NCBI GenBank assembly: GCA_964358175.1 | Contig: CAYHOI010000010.1 | Span: forward strand, 1 to 33,176 | DNA length: 33,176 nt | Source: CAYHOI01 sp964358175 | Lineage (GTDB): Bacteria > Margulisbacteria > Riflemargulisbacteria > GWF2-35-9 | Reading direction: 5' to 3' | Shown: in pieces, positions 1-9,286 of the stretch | Layout of the letters: each line of letters starts with the position of its first letter | How positions within the stretch are numbered: the stretch's first letter is position 1 | The notes under the pieces: model-generated | Seen by the model: the letters and a program-made list of their open reading frames with translations, nothing else | Databases searched by the model: none | Told to the model about the DNA's origin: nothing | Program-made: the position numbers and the translations under genes

Positions 1-1
1 T

Positions 2-1738
2 GGGATGAGTACCAGCCTGGGCGATTCTGTGGTAGGTCTTCGAGCCCTCAGTATTTTCCATGATATTTTGTCACAGTATTTTGAAGACATCATTATCGAT
101 GTTTTTCAGTTGGAGCCGGTAACCACGATTAAACTCTACGACAAAGACCCCATTATCAGGAAGGTGTTTCAGTTGCCACTGCCAGTAGATCGTTTTTTTG
201 GATACAACGCATATATCGATTTTAGTGGATTTATCGTTCGAGAGGAGTTTAACAACCAGCCCATGATCGATTTTTATCTGGAGGCATTGTCCATTCCAAG
301 AAACAGCATCCCGCCCGAAGGCAAGCGAAATCATATTTATCTTAATCCGATCGTGGCAAAAATGTTGGAAAAACCGATCTCTCTACTGAGGGCGGATCAC
401 GAAAAGATTCTTCTGTTCCATCCCCAAGCCTCATCAGCCCTACGTTCAATCCCAGATGATAAAATTCCTGTCATTCTGAATGACATCCTGAAATATACGG
501 ATTATATGGTTATTTCAGCTCAGCCAATTAAGTTCACCCATCCCCGGTTCAAGGACATCTCCTACTTGTCGGCTAGCGTGGATCACTTAGCTTATATTAT
601 TTCTCAAGTGGATGCACTGATTTCTGTTGATACGGTGATGAATCACCTGGCAGATGCTTTTGATATTCCAGCATTGATTTTTTTTACCTCTATCGAACCT
701 CGTTTTAGAAATCAATATTATCCGTTTTCCGAGGGAGTTATTCTGGGCGAGATTAAGGAAAACATTCTTTTGGGTAAACACAAAGAAGATCCGGCCACTT
801 CTGAAGAATGTAGAGCTTATATTGGCAAGTTATGGTGTGGATTCGATATTCAGGCCTACTTGCCGATTTTAAAAAAATTAAGTAAACGAAAAAAACAACC
901 TGAACCTCTTCGGTTCCCAGACCTCATTAACAGCATCCTGAATACGGTTGAGGAGGCAGGTCAACTTGTGAATCAGGCAGAAAATAAAAAGTCAGGAAAT
1001 TCGAAAGAAATGGTTGATAACAATCCTCCTGTTAAAAGCACAACTCCTCAAAAACGGGAGCAGAATCAACAAATGAACCCATCACGGTCAACCAGACACG
1101 CTCAGCCGAAGGAACGAACGAATGGAACCCTTAGGCTCAATCTCGGTTGCGGAAATAAGGTTTTGTCGGGATATGTTAATGTCGACAAGCATGGGACACC
1201 GGATGTTCTCCATGACCTGGAAACTTTCCCATGGCCGTGGGAGGATAATTCAGTCTCGCACATCCTGCTTGATCATGTTCTGGAACATTTGGGTGAAAAA
1301 ACAGAGACTTTTAAACAGATCATTCAGGAGCTTTATCGGGTTAGTAAACCTGGCGCAGTGATCCAAATCAGGGTGCCGCATCCGAGACATGATCATTTTT
1401 CTGGGGATCCGACTCATTGCCGTGTAATCACTCCGGCGTTGCTGTCATTATTTTCAAAGAAAAATCGCGAACATTGGACGAAAATAGGAGCAGAAAATTC
1501 ACCCTTAGCGATCTACTGGGATATTGACTTTGAAACAACAAATGTTCAATTTCGATTTGATGAACCCTGGGCATCAAAAATAAAGAAGAATCAGATTTCG
1601 GAACAAGAACTACAATTTGCGCTGAGACATTACGACAATGTCGCCTTCCAGATTGATATTGACTTGGTGGCAAATAAAATTCATCAAAAAGAAGTCGTCG
1701 TCTCAGAAAATAAACTTCATTCGCAAGCAACTTGGTAG
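2..1738 (+). CDS. GT9-like glycosyltransferase fused to a class I SAM methyltransferase (5' partial)
   Basis: Two domains are visible. Residues 1-290 (counted from the ATG at 5) resemble the GT9/ADP-heptose:LPS heptosyltransferase family: an N-terminal LGDSVVGLRAL matches the family's GD-x(n)-P/L-ALR opening, and the late segment with SVDTVMNHLADAF resembles the nucleotide-sugar-binding D-T-x(n)-HLA signature. Residues 300-372 are a polar, low-complexity linker. Residues 376-510 form a Methyltransf_11-type SAM domain, with motif I at LNLGCGNK (378-385) and HVLEHL at 424-429. The usual first beta strand of GT9 is missing and the frame is open to the window edge, so the gene very probably begins upstream. 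The next gene is convergent. A role in building and methylating a surface glycan is inferred from the domains and from the neighbouring multidomain gene; donor and acceptor are unknown. Confidence 0.75.
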   Translation, partial: GMSTSLGDSVVGLRALSIFHDILSQYFEDIIIDVFQLEPVTTIKLYDKDPIIRKVFQLPLPVDRFFGYNAYIDFSGFIVREEFNNQPMIDFYLEALSIPRNSIPPEGKRNHIYLNPIVAKMLEKPISLLRADHEKILLFHPQASSALRSIPDDKIPVILNDILKYTDYMVISAQPIKFTHPRFKDISYLSASVDHLAYIISQVDALISVDTVMNHLADAFDIPALIFFTSIEPRFRNQYYPFSEGVILGEIKENILLGKHKEDPATSEECRAYIGKLWCGFDIQAYLPILKKLSKRKKQPEPLRFPDLINSILNTVEEAGQLVNQAENKKSGNSKEMVDNNPPVKSTTPQKREQNQQMNPSRSTRHAQPKERTNGTLRLNLGCGNKVLSGYVNVDKHGTPDVLHDLETFPWPWEDNSVSHILLDHVLEHLGEKTETFKQIIQELYRVSKPGAVIQIRVPHPRHDHFSGDPTHCRVITPALLSLFSKKNREHWTKIGAENSPLAIYWDIDFETTNVQFRFDEPWASKIKKNQISEQELQFALRHYDNVAFQIDIDLVANKIHQKEVVVSENKLHSQATW

Positions 1739-1854
1739 TGGCCTCCGCTTGTGTTGATGAGTATCACAAGGGGAGAAAAAGAGTAATAAATGGGGGAAGA
1801 TGAAATTTGAAAATTTATAAGTATTTCTGGTTCTTGTTTTTAAGAATCTCAAGT

Positions 1855-4800
1855 CTATAGGAGCCAGGAACCTTGAAGCGGTGCATTATCAGTTTTCGTA
1901 TATTTCAATAATCTAAGTCCTCCCCATGGCCCCCCAATACTCCAGTCATTCAATGACGAACACACATATCCACAATCAATAAATTCAGGATTATCTGCCA
2001 AGATAACAGCTATTCCCTTCTGAACCCCTGGATAATAAGCATCGTGGCATAGAATATATGCTTCGTTGTTTAATAATTTTTTTATACCAATTATATCAGA
2101 ACTAACACCCTCTGCCGTATGCATTCCATCGATAAATACAAAATCAACAGAGTTAATACCCGGAATCGATTCAAAAATATTCGGGGAATAACCTCTCACA
2201 ACATGAACATTTTCAAATGCAGTCAAATTTACTGCAATCTTATCAGCATCTGGGTCGATGGCATATAGCTCACTACTTTGACCAAGCGTAGCAAGTGCGT
2301 GAGCTATCACATAGGTAGAAGCACCTTTATAAATCCCTATTTCTACTACTGTTTTCGGCTCTAAAGTAATAATTAATGTATAGAGTAACAATCGCTCCCT
2401 TGGAGTCATTTCCGAAATTTCCGAGTTGCAAGTAAGAATATCTGTTGGGTTAAACTTGAAACCAAGCTCCCAATCCCTGCGATTTTCTGTTAGTTGCCGT
2501 TGCGTCATCAATGAGTGATGCACATAATAGCAAACACCTGTTTCTTTATAGTGTTTTTCTTTCACACAAATAAACTTATCTTTGATGAGGTTAAATATGG
2601 GTTTAAGGCCACCAGCCCATTGATGATATTCAAGAATTATAATCTTAATATTGTCCAATAACGAATGCACGGAACTGAGGATTTCTTTTTCTGCGCCCTC
2701 TGTATCTATTTTTAGAATATCAATATCGGAAATGCCTAATTTATTGAACATAGTTTTAGCATCTCTTAACAATACCGTTTGATGGGTGTCGTGTTTTCTC
2801 TCAATCAAAGAATGACTCCCAAAATTCTTTAAATCCAGGAATAGATCTTTTCTGCAATCTTCATTCCAGAGCCCATAATTAAATGCGACCACGCCTTTGC
2901 AATCCCTGGTGTTTTCAAGAAGTAATTTGTAATTATTAATCTCTGGTTCAAAAGCAAAAATATGAGCTTTTTGAAATTGCATCTGATAAAAACAGGACGT
3001 TAGGCCAATATTGGCACCTACATCAACAATAACTGGTTGTTCAGATAACTTTGAGAGATCGATAAGCCCAGATATATCATATTCTTTGTCCTCGATAATT
3101 TCTTTTACTAAAAATTCCATGCCAGTTTGAAAATGAATATTATTGATATGTGACATTGTATTTTTATTTGGAAGCCAGCTTCCAGCGAAATGGTGTATTC
3201 CACATGTGTTCTCTGTGATTTTCAATTGTCTGTCCTTCAGAATGTAGGGTTGGAAATATTCTTGAGGATAAATCACAACGTCATCGCTCAACATAGTACG
3301 ATGATTATCTGAAGAAAGTGTCCAATTTTTACTCATTCTCGTGATGATTTGAGTATTAGGTGTGAACCTTGAAAGTTGTTCAGTATAGGCGTCATCAGTA
3401 TCATAATAGTCCAATAAATACTGAATCCAAGGGTGTCCTTTTTCAGCCCCCATTATGGCTGTCGATAATAAATCATTATTGAGCTCCCACGATGAGAATG
3501 CTCGATGGGTAAGAAATTCATCTATTGACATTAAAAGTTCATAGTCCGAATCCATGTAAATTCCTCCATAGTCCATTAGACAACGCAAACGAATATAGTC
3601 GGAAGCAAATGCATACAGTTTTTCGTCATAAGCCTTTTTCAAAAATTCGTGACATGAAATATTAAATGTCTCCTCATTCCACTCCTTAATCTCGTAGTCA
3701 GGGGCGTATCGTCTCCAACTTTCAAGGCATTTAATAACGATTGCTGTTTTTTTTCGCCGTGATAGCCATACATAATGGATAATCTTAGGAATTTTCGAGT
3801 CCTTCAGGATTGGATTAATGGTCGTCTTAATAGCCGGTTCAATCTCATTTGTATTTTTCTGATCCGGTATCCTAATGATCCCTGCAATATCAATGCGATC
3901 CTTCGGAAACCGTCTTAATAATTCCTCATAGGTTTTCTCATTTGTAATTCTCTGACTTCGCAGATTTTGATTATCATGAAGCTCAACTCCCATATAATCG
4001 ATGTAGTCTGCCGTAAAGTATTTTGACTTTGAAATAATGGCATGCTCTGATCCTTCACAATCCAGTTTTAGAAAGCGAACCCTTTTAAAATGAATAATAT
4101 GTTCGATGATATAGTCAAATGAGACGGAAATAGACTTCTCCTCAATAAACTTGCCATCTTCGAAGTGATTTACTCCCGTATCTGACATCCAACCGCCTCC
4201 AGGACAATCTAGAGGCCGATGTAATATCAACTCCTTACCATTAACGTCCATCACAGGATTATTGTGGGGGATGATATTCGAAATATTGTTGAGCTGAATA
4301 TTTTCACAAATATACTGGAAGTTAATGGGGGATGGCTCAAAAGTATGGATGATAACTTCTGGGTGCATCTTTGCAAGATAAATGGCAGTGAGCCCTACAT
4401 TCCCTCCGATATCTAGGACAACATCACCCGCTTGAAAAGGAATTCGGTCTAAATGATATGCTCCATGAGCCAATTCCTTTGCAACTTGGTTAACATTTTG
4501 TCCCGTTCCCTGATCCTTCATGCGTAACTTGAACTGCTTGAGTTGAATCGAATGAATTTCTGAATCATTACTGTTTGTCTTTTCAAGCAACTCTCCCATC
4601 ATCTTCTGTCGAAACTCGGCTTTAATAGCTGGAAAATGAACAATAAAACTATATCCCAGTTCGAATTCGCCATCAGGATATGAAAAGTTATATAATTGAT
4701 GAACATAACTATTAAACAGGCTTTGTTTGATGAATTTCGTTTTGCTTTGTAAATCATTCCAGTTCGTTGTGTAGAGGTAAGTGAGTGCTGATTGCTCTTG

Positions 4801-6429
4801 CCATGCAATCCCAATAAAATGGCGTTGTGCATCAATTTTATCCATCAAATCTTTTGAATATGCCGAGCAATGAATCATAAACACGCCAAAATTGATTCCC
4901 ATACGATCATTACACAAATACAATTCTGTACCCTCTTCAATCACAGATTGTAAATCAAATCCATAATTGACGATCATCGCATCGGCATCAATCCATAAAA
5001 TATAGTCATATTCATTGATATGATTTAATGCAAACCGCATCTTACTCCATACGGGATGTCGGGAACCATCAAATCCATCATGATAGATTTTGTAATCATA
5101 GCTCCAATACATAGCATAGGCAGCAATGGACTTTTCTGAAATTTCACCAAACCCTTTGATATTATAGGTATACGCAGAAAGTAATAATATTTTTGGTGAT
5201 GATGTTTTTTGGATTGAGACACTTTCAATGTGAGGTTCAGAGATAATAACGTTTGGGTTATTTATATCCTGCTTAACGACACAGCAATATAACTTACCCA
5301 ATACTTGAGGGTTTTCGTCCTTATCACAAAAAAATTCATCTACTGCTTTTTTTACCCCGGGACAATCATATGTTAAATAATCATGAAACAACATTATTCC
5401 GCCGCGATTCATCAGGGGATAAAAAAAATGACATGCATCCAGTGTTGATTGATAGATATCACAATCGATGTGAACAAAACTGTATAACTTTTCATGCTCT
5501 GAGGTGAGTGTTTTTGGAAATAGACCGGGGTGAAAATGGACATTAGCAAACGATGCCAAGAATTGTTGTACTTGTCCGAGTGAGGTATCATTAAATCCGC
5601 CCTTTTGAATCATATCGATCCCTGGACTTGTTTCTGGCATTCCGTCAAAGGTATCAAACAAGAATATCTGCTTTCCTGTATTTTTCAGCAAATTAGCGAT
5701 CATGTGAGAAGAAGCGCCTCGGTAAACGCCGATTTCAGCTACATCTCCAACAATATTGTTTGTTCGGAGTAACATATTATACAAATCATGGGCGTCTTGT
5801 AATGGTAATATGTTGCGTTCCCGAATAGCTTCAAAACATTCGTCAAAACTTGGGATACTTCGACTTTTTGGCGTAGAGACAGCTCCTTCCCTGCATGCCA
5901 CCAAATTGTACTTTTCCCACATATCTTGAGGAACGGGTAGGGCTTGAGAACGTATGATCACGTTGGGAAACAGATTTTCAACCTGAGACTGGCCCAGCGA
6001 CTCGTCGTCGGTGTAAAAGTCGACATGAACGTTAATCCCCAGCTCAAGTTTCTGAATAAGCTCTATCAGTGGGTTAAGTACGTCAACCATCTGCCGGATA
6101 AATGCATTGCCATATCCATCCTCGGAAGCACCCTTCATTTGCATCAACGCAATGTAGACCGCACGGCGATTGCTCCATTCGACCATCAGTTCCATGGCTT
6201 GCCCTTGTGGCAAGGTGCTGAATTGATGCAGATCGAGGGGCTGTTGTTGAATGCTGCCTTTGACGTCGTCATCCGTCAGATAGACTATGTTTACTTCGTT
6301 GGATAATGAGCAGATGAGGATATCCTTGAACCCCTCTGGAGCGATGTAGATTTGTCCGGCAAGCAAATCGGATGAGGATGCATTTATTTGAAGAGCAACG
6401 TCATGGTCAACTTTAAAATAGAACATCAC
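1855..6429 (-). CDS. Giant polyfunctional glycosyltransferase/methyltransferase (six catalytic domains)
   Basis: A single 1524-residue open frame. Residues 1-170 are unrecognised. About 205-390 is a TylF/macrocin-O-methyltransferase-like domain (EIGVYRGAS 232-240, HIDCDIYQS 320-328, FHD 348-350). About 411-600 resembles GT34 galactosyltransferases (DADA at 481-484 as the DxD metal site). About 655-850 is an FkbM methyltransferase (DIGGNVGLT 673-681, LKLDCEGSE 787-795). About 880-1085 is a GT32/Gly_transf_sug domain (DYIRLRCLMDYGGIYMDSD, ending 962). About 1130-1300 is a second FkbM domain (DVGANIGLT, LKIDTEGAE 1239-1247). About 1355-1515 is another class I methyltransferase (EIGIYKGAS 1363-1371, FIDGMH 1432-1437). 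Motifs of all six domains look intact, so this reads as a working enzyme, presumably a cytoplasmic assembler of a methylated oligosaccharide. The first codon is GTG followed at once by ATG (6426), the likelier start; no clear ribosome site is seen. Substrates are unknown. Confidence 0.85.
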   Translation of the reverse strand: MMFYFKVDHDVALQINASSSDLLAGQIYIAPEGFKDILICSLSNEVNIVYLTDDDVKGSIQQQPLDLHQFSTLPQGQAMELMVEWSNRRAVYIALMQMKGASEDGYGNAFIRQMVDVLNPLIELIQKLELGINVHVDFYTDDESLGQSQVENLFPNVIIRSQALPVPQDMWEKYNLVACREGAVSTPKSRSIPSFDECFEAIRERNILPLQDAHDLYNMLLRTNNIVGDVAEIGVYRGASSHMIANLLKNTGKQIFLFDTFDGMPETSPGIDMIQKGGFNDTSLGQVQQFLASFANVHFHPGLFPKTLTSEHEKLYSFVHIDCDIYQSTLDACHFFYPLMNRGGIMLFHDYLTYDCPGVKKAVDEFFCDKDENPQVLGKLYCCVVKQDINNPNVIISEPHIESVSIQKTSSPKILLLSAYTYNIKGFGEISEKSIAAYAMYWSYDYKIYHDGFDGSRHPVWSKMRFALNHINEYDYILWIDADAMIVNYGFDLQSVIEEGTELYLCNDRMGINFGVFMIHCSAYSKDLMDKIDAQRHFIGIAWQEQSALTYLYTTNWNDLQSKTKFIKQSLFNSYVHQLYNFSYPDGEFELGYSFIVHFPAIKAEFRQKMMGELLEKTNSNDSEIHSIQLKQFKLRMKDQGTGQNVNQVAKELAHGAYHLDRIPFQAGDVVLDIGGNVGLTAIYLAKMHPEVIIHTFEPSPINFQYICENIQLNNISNIIPHNNPVMDVNGKELILHRPLDCPGGGWMSDTGVNHFEDGKFIEEKSISVSFDYIIEHIIHFKRVRFLKLDCEGSEHAIISKSKYFTADYIDYMGVELHDNQNLRSQRITNEKTYEELLRRFPKDRIDIAGIIRIPDQKNTNEIEPAIKTTINPILKDSKIPKIIHYVWLSRRKKTAIVIKCLESWRRYAPDYEIKEWNEETFNISCHEFLKKAYDEKLYAFASDYIRLRCLMDYGGIYMDSDYELLMSIDEFLTHRAFSSWELNNDLLSTAIMGAEKGHPWIQYLLDYYDTDDAYTEQLSRFTPNTQIITRMSKNWTLSSDNHRTMLSDDVVIYPQEYFQPYILKDRQLKITENTCGIHHFAGSWLPNKNTMSHINNIHFQTGMEFLVKEIIEDKEYDISGLIDLSKLSEQPVIVDVGANIGLTSCFYQMQFQKAHIFAFEPEINNYKLLLENTRDCKGVVAFNYGLWNEDCRKDLFLDLKNFGSHSLIERKHDTHQTVLLRDAKTMFNKLGISDIDILKIDTEGAEKEILSSVHSLLDNIKIIILEYHQWAGGLKPIFNLIKDKFICVKEKHYKETGVCYYVHHSLMTQRQLTENRRDWELGFKFNPTDILTCNSEISEMTPRERLLLYTLIITLEPKTVVEIGIYKGASTYVIAHALATLGQSSELYAIDPDADKIAVNLTAFENVHVVRGYSPNIFESIPGINSVDFVFIDGMHTAEGVSSDIIGIKKLLNNEAYILCHDAYYPGVQKGIAVILADNPEFIDCGYVCSSLNDWSIGGPWGGLRLLKYTKTDNAPLQGSWLL

Positions 6430-6549
6430 AAATGATTATCCACAATATTCTTTGATTTTGGAAGATCAGTCTCAGCAATTTGATAAACTATGTCTGGGGC
6501 TTTCCGTCTCCATTTGACAGCTTTCATTTTCCGACGTAATCTGAAAGCA

Positions 6550-7716
6550 ATGATATCAAGAACGCTTAAATTGCCTGCGCAACAATCATTCTTTCTCTTC
6601 GGGCCTCGTCAGGTTGGGAAAAGCACCCTGATTCGTGCCACGTTCCCAGAAGAATCATCTATGACGTATAATCTGCTGAGAACCGATGAGTATATGCGAC
6701 TCAAGGCTTCCCCCACCCTTTTCAGGGAAGAAGTGTTGGCTCGCCTTCCCGAGATCACGCATATCATTATTGACGAAGTTCAGCGAATTCCAGAATTGCT
6801 CAACGAGGTTCATCATATTCTGGAATCACCCAACCCGCCATTCTTTGTGCTGACGGGGTCAAGTGCGCGAAAACTCAAGCGATCACACGCCAATATGTTG
6901 GGCGGACGCGCATTGACCTATAAATTATTCCCCTTCACGCATCAGGAGATTTCAGATTCCTTTCATTTGCAAAAAGCCTTAGCAAAAGGCACCCTACCAA
7001 AAATATGGCTTGAACCCACCGCTATCGTTGCTGATCAACTGCTAAAAAGTTATGTCGAAACCTATATAAAGGAAGAAATAGAAGCGGAAGCCGTTCTGCG
7101 GTCAACGGGGCCTTTTCTGCGTTTTCTTACTCAATCAGGATTTGAAAATGGAAACCTGATTAATTATTCTTCCATCGCACGCGAGACGGGCACATCCCAC
7201 ACGACCATAAAAGAATATTATAAGATATTAGAAGATACACTCCTCGGATATTTTCTCTTTCCCTATCATCGTTCCACGCGTAAGCGACTTTCGCAACATC
7301 CCAAGTTTTATTATTTTGATACCGGCGTTCAGCGAGCCATCACAAAACGCCTCAACGCAGAACTCCTGCCACACACGCCTGAGTTTGGGAATCTATTTGA
7401 ACAATGGGTTATCTCCGAGACCGTTCGTATCAGTGAATATTATCAAAAGGACTTTATCTTCTCCTATATTCGTACTGAAAGTGGATTAGAGGTTGACCTT
7501 GTTATCGAAACTCCGAATCAACTCACCATTGCCGTCGAGATAAAAAGCCAGGAAGAGCCTAGCCTCGGACGGATTAAACAGGCGATGACCTTATTGGGTG
7601 ATGCCACGTCGGTTACACAACTATGTGTTTGCCTCGCTCCACGCAAACGAATCTCTGGCGATTTAATTGTGATGCCCTGGCGCGATTATTTTGAGTGGCT
7701 CATCACGTTAACCTGA
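6550..7716 (+). CDS. AAA_14 / DUF4143 family ATPase
   Basis: A member of the AAA_14 plus DUF4143 family, whose cellular role is mostly unknown. Walker A is GPRQVGKST at residues 18-26, Walker B is HIIIDEVQRI, and the following LTGSSARKLK is the family's sensor-type motif. A winged-helix-like segment sits in the middle. The C-terminal DUF4143 part carries EVDLVIE-x(n)-VEIKS, the D-x(n)-E-x-K arrangement of a PD-(D/E)XK nuclease-like fold. I chose the ATG at 6550 because the family normally begins just before Walker A; an ATG at 6490 in the same frame would add 20 residues with no family resemblance. The upstream gene diverges, with about 120 bases between them. A second family member lies convergently downstream. 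Confidence 0.85.
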   Translation: MISRTLKLPAQQSFFLFGPRQVGKSTLIRATFPEESSMTYNLLRTDEYMRLKASPTLFREEVLARLPEITHIIIDEVQRIPELLNEVHHILESPNPPFFVLTGSSARKLKRSHANMLGGRALTYKLFPFTHQEISDSFHLQKALAKGTLPKIWLEPTAIVADQLLKSYVETYIKEEIEAEAVLRSTGPFLRFLTQSGFENGNLINYSSIARETGTSHTTIKEYYKILEDTLLGYFLFPYHRSTRKRLSQHPKFYYFDTGVQRAITKRLNAELLPHTPEFGNLFEQWVISETVRISEYYQKDFIFSYIRTESGLEVDLVIETPNQLTIAVEIKSQEEPSLGRIKQAMTLLGDATSVTQLCVCLAPRKRISGDLIVMPWRDYFEWLITLT

Positions 7717-7776
7717 ACATTATAGGATTTTTAGACAAATCGTTCCTTAACTTCCGCCACGATTTTGGGACAGGCT

Positions 7777-8904
7777 CTATGTAACAAATTGCAAGAAATT
7801 CTCAGCAGTGACGACCACACAGTCAGCATCAGGATAGGCGTCTTTAAATTGTTTCGGAATACTATATTTTTTACTGCTCCACTTAAATTCATATCCGAAC
7901 AAGCGACCTTCCCTCTCTTCTATAAGGTCGATTTCTTTTTGCTCCCATGTTCGCCAGAAAAAAATATTGGACAAAATATGTTTATAGTTCCTCATTTTCA
8001 TCCTCTCCATAAATATGAAATTTTCCCACAGAACTCCAACATCGTTTCGAATCCCAATATCATTAAAATTAGAAATAACCGCATTTCGAATCCCATTGTC
8101 AAAAAAATAATACTTCCCTTTTTGCGTTATTTCACTCCTGAGATTGCGACTAAACCCCCGCAGGTTGTATAGTACAAAGGCTTTTTCAAATAAATCGAGA
8201 TACCTGGCAACCGTTTTGTAATCAAGTCCTATCTGTTGACCAAGCTCCGAAAGTGATACTTCTGAACCAACCTGAAAAGCGATAAGTCGAAGCAAATCCA
8301 GTAACACTTTTGAACTCTTCACTCTTTCAAGCTCCAGAATATCCTTCAGAAGATAGGACTCAACCAACTCACTCAGGAGTATTGCCTTTGAAGCCTTCCC
8401 TTCTGCCTTCATCACGGCGGGATAGGATCCAAAAACTAATCTCTCCGTCAGCTGCCCCTTTATTTCATGAGGAGTATACATCGATATTAACTCGCATTGA
8501 GCCAGGGGAAAAAGGGTAACGGTTTTCTTTCTGCCTGTTAATGGCTCTCCAACTTGACCTGCCAGCTCAAAGGACGAAGAACCCGTAGCGATCAAACGAA
8601 GATCCGGCCTGTTATCGACCAATATTTTTAATGCCAGTCCAATACCAGGAATTCGCTGAGCTTCATCGATAGCAATTAACTCATAGCCAAGGGAATATTC
8701 AAGAATCTGGTCAAGATCACCTGAACCCAAAATATGATGCATTTTAATATTGTCCCCTGTGTCCAGACGAAACTTTAAGGATGTTTTGCTTAAGAACTGT
8801 TTAAGTAGCGTTGTTTTTCCGACTTGGCGAGGCCCATAAATCAGTAGCACCCTGTTCGGAAGAGCGAGACTTTCAATATCGACGTAGGGGTGAGGATAAT
8901 TCAC
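7777..8904 (-). CDS. AAA_14 / DUF4143 family ATPase (second copy)
   Basis: Same architecture as the gene at 6550 but clearly diverged: Walker A YGPRQVGKTTL at about residues 23-33, Walker B ELIAIDEAQRI, sensor motif IATGSSSFEL, a helix-turn-helix-like middle (LSELGQQIGLDYKTVARYLD), and a C-terminal nuclease-like DUF4143 part with KEIDLIEEREGRLFGYEFKW. The start is a GTG at 8904, preceded by GATGAG and by an in-frame stop further upstream, so a longer protein is not possible. It faces the first ATPase gene tail to tail. The C-terminal part has a decayed relative just upstream (8944-9153). The biological role is not known; such ATPases are often found in variable chromosome segments. Confidence 0.85.
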   Translation of the reverse strand: MNYPHPYVDIESLALPNRVLLIYGPRQVGKTTLLKQFLSKTSLKFRLDTGDNIKMHHILGSGDLDQILEYSLGYELIAIDEAQRIPGIGLALKILVDNRPDLRLIATGSSSFELAGQVGEPLTGRKKTVTLFPLAQCELISMYTPHEIKGQLTERLVFGSYPAVMKAEGKASKAILLSELVESYLLKDILELERVKSSKVLLDLLRLIAFQVGSEVSLSELGQQIGLDYKTVARYLDLFEKAFVLYNLRGFSRNLRSEITQKGKYYFFDNGIRNAVISNFNDIGIRNDVGVLWENFIFMERMKMRNYKHILSNIFFWRTWEQKEIDLIEEREGRLFGYEFKWSSKKYSIPKQFKDAYPDADCVVVTAENFLQFVT

Positions 8905-8940
8905 CTCATCATTCTATCTGTATATGCTAATAATTGTCAA

Positions 8941-8967
8941 ATTTCAAGGATTCATAATCCTTGAAAT
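8941..8967. repeat. Perfect 12-bp inverted repeat with 3-base loop
   Basis: ATTTCAAGGATT (8941-8952), loop CAT, AATCCTTGAAAT (8956-8967). The arms pair without a mismatch. It lies upstream of the second ATPase gene and over the end of the ATPase remnant. There is no T-tract on either side, so it is not a typical intrinsic terminator. It could be an operator, a transposon-derived end or a processed stem; the sequence does not decide. Confidence 0.7.
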
Positions 8968-9153
8968 CATAAAGACTAACTTGCGGGCACTGGAGCCTGT
9001 CAGAATAAAAAGATACTTCTTCATCTCTTCTGATGGAGATGAGCCTCGCTTATTCCCCCACTTCATTTCATAGCCAAACAGCCGCCCGTTTCGTTCTTCG
9101 ATCAGATCAATTTCCTTCTGGGTATAGGTTCTCCAGAAGTAATTGTTTTTGTT
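8944..9153 (-). pseudogene. C-terminal remnant of a third AAA_14/DUF4143 ATPase
   Basis: Reading the minus strand gives an open stretch of 69 codons with no start, bounded upstream by an in-frame TAA (9156-9154). It contains NNYFWRTYTQKEIDLIEERN followed by GRLFGYEMKWGNK, which closely matches IFFWRTWEQKEIDLIEEREG and GRLFGYEFKW of the intact neighbour. It then runs into KKYLFILTGSSARKL, which is normally found near Walker B in the N-terminal ATPase half (compare LTGSSARKLK in the gene at 6550). So the tail of one copy is joined to a piece from the middle of a family member, and the frame ends at a TGA in the inverted repeat. I read this as a deletion or recombination scar. Confidence 0.8.
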
Positions 9154-9286
9154 TTATATATAATTCAGTCACTTCGTTGACTATAATTGTGGCAAATTAT
9201 GTCATCCGTCAAGGCTGGTCCCAGCGTCGTCAGCCGTAATTTGTTCGCAATAGCCCTCTTGGATATTCCATGATATGATTCTGCGC

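Noticed and set aside
1739..1854. A terminator between the two convergent genes at the left
   Set aside because: No convincing stem with a T-tract could be found in this 116-base gap.
7765..8172. A 135-codon plus-strand frame
   Set aside because: It is the antisense of the DUF4143 end of the intact ATPase gene, which has clear family motifs.
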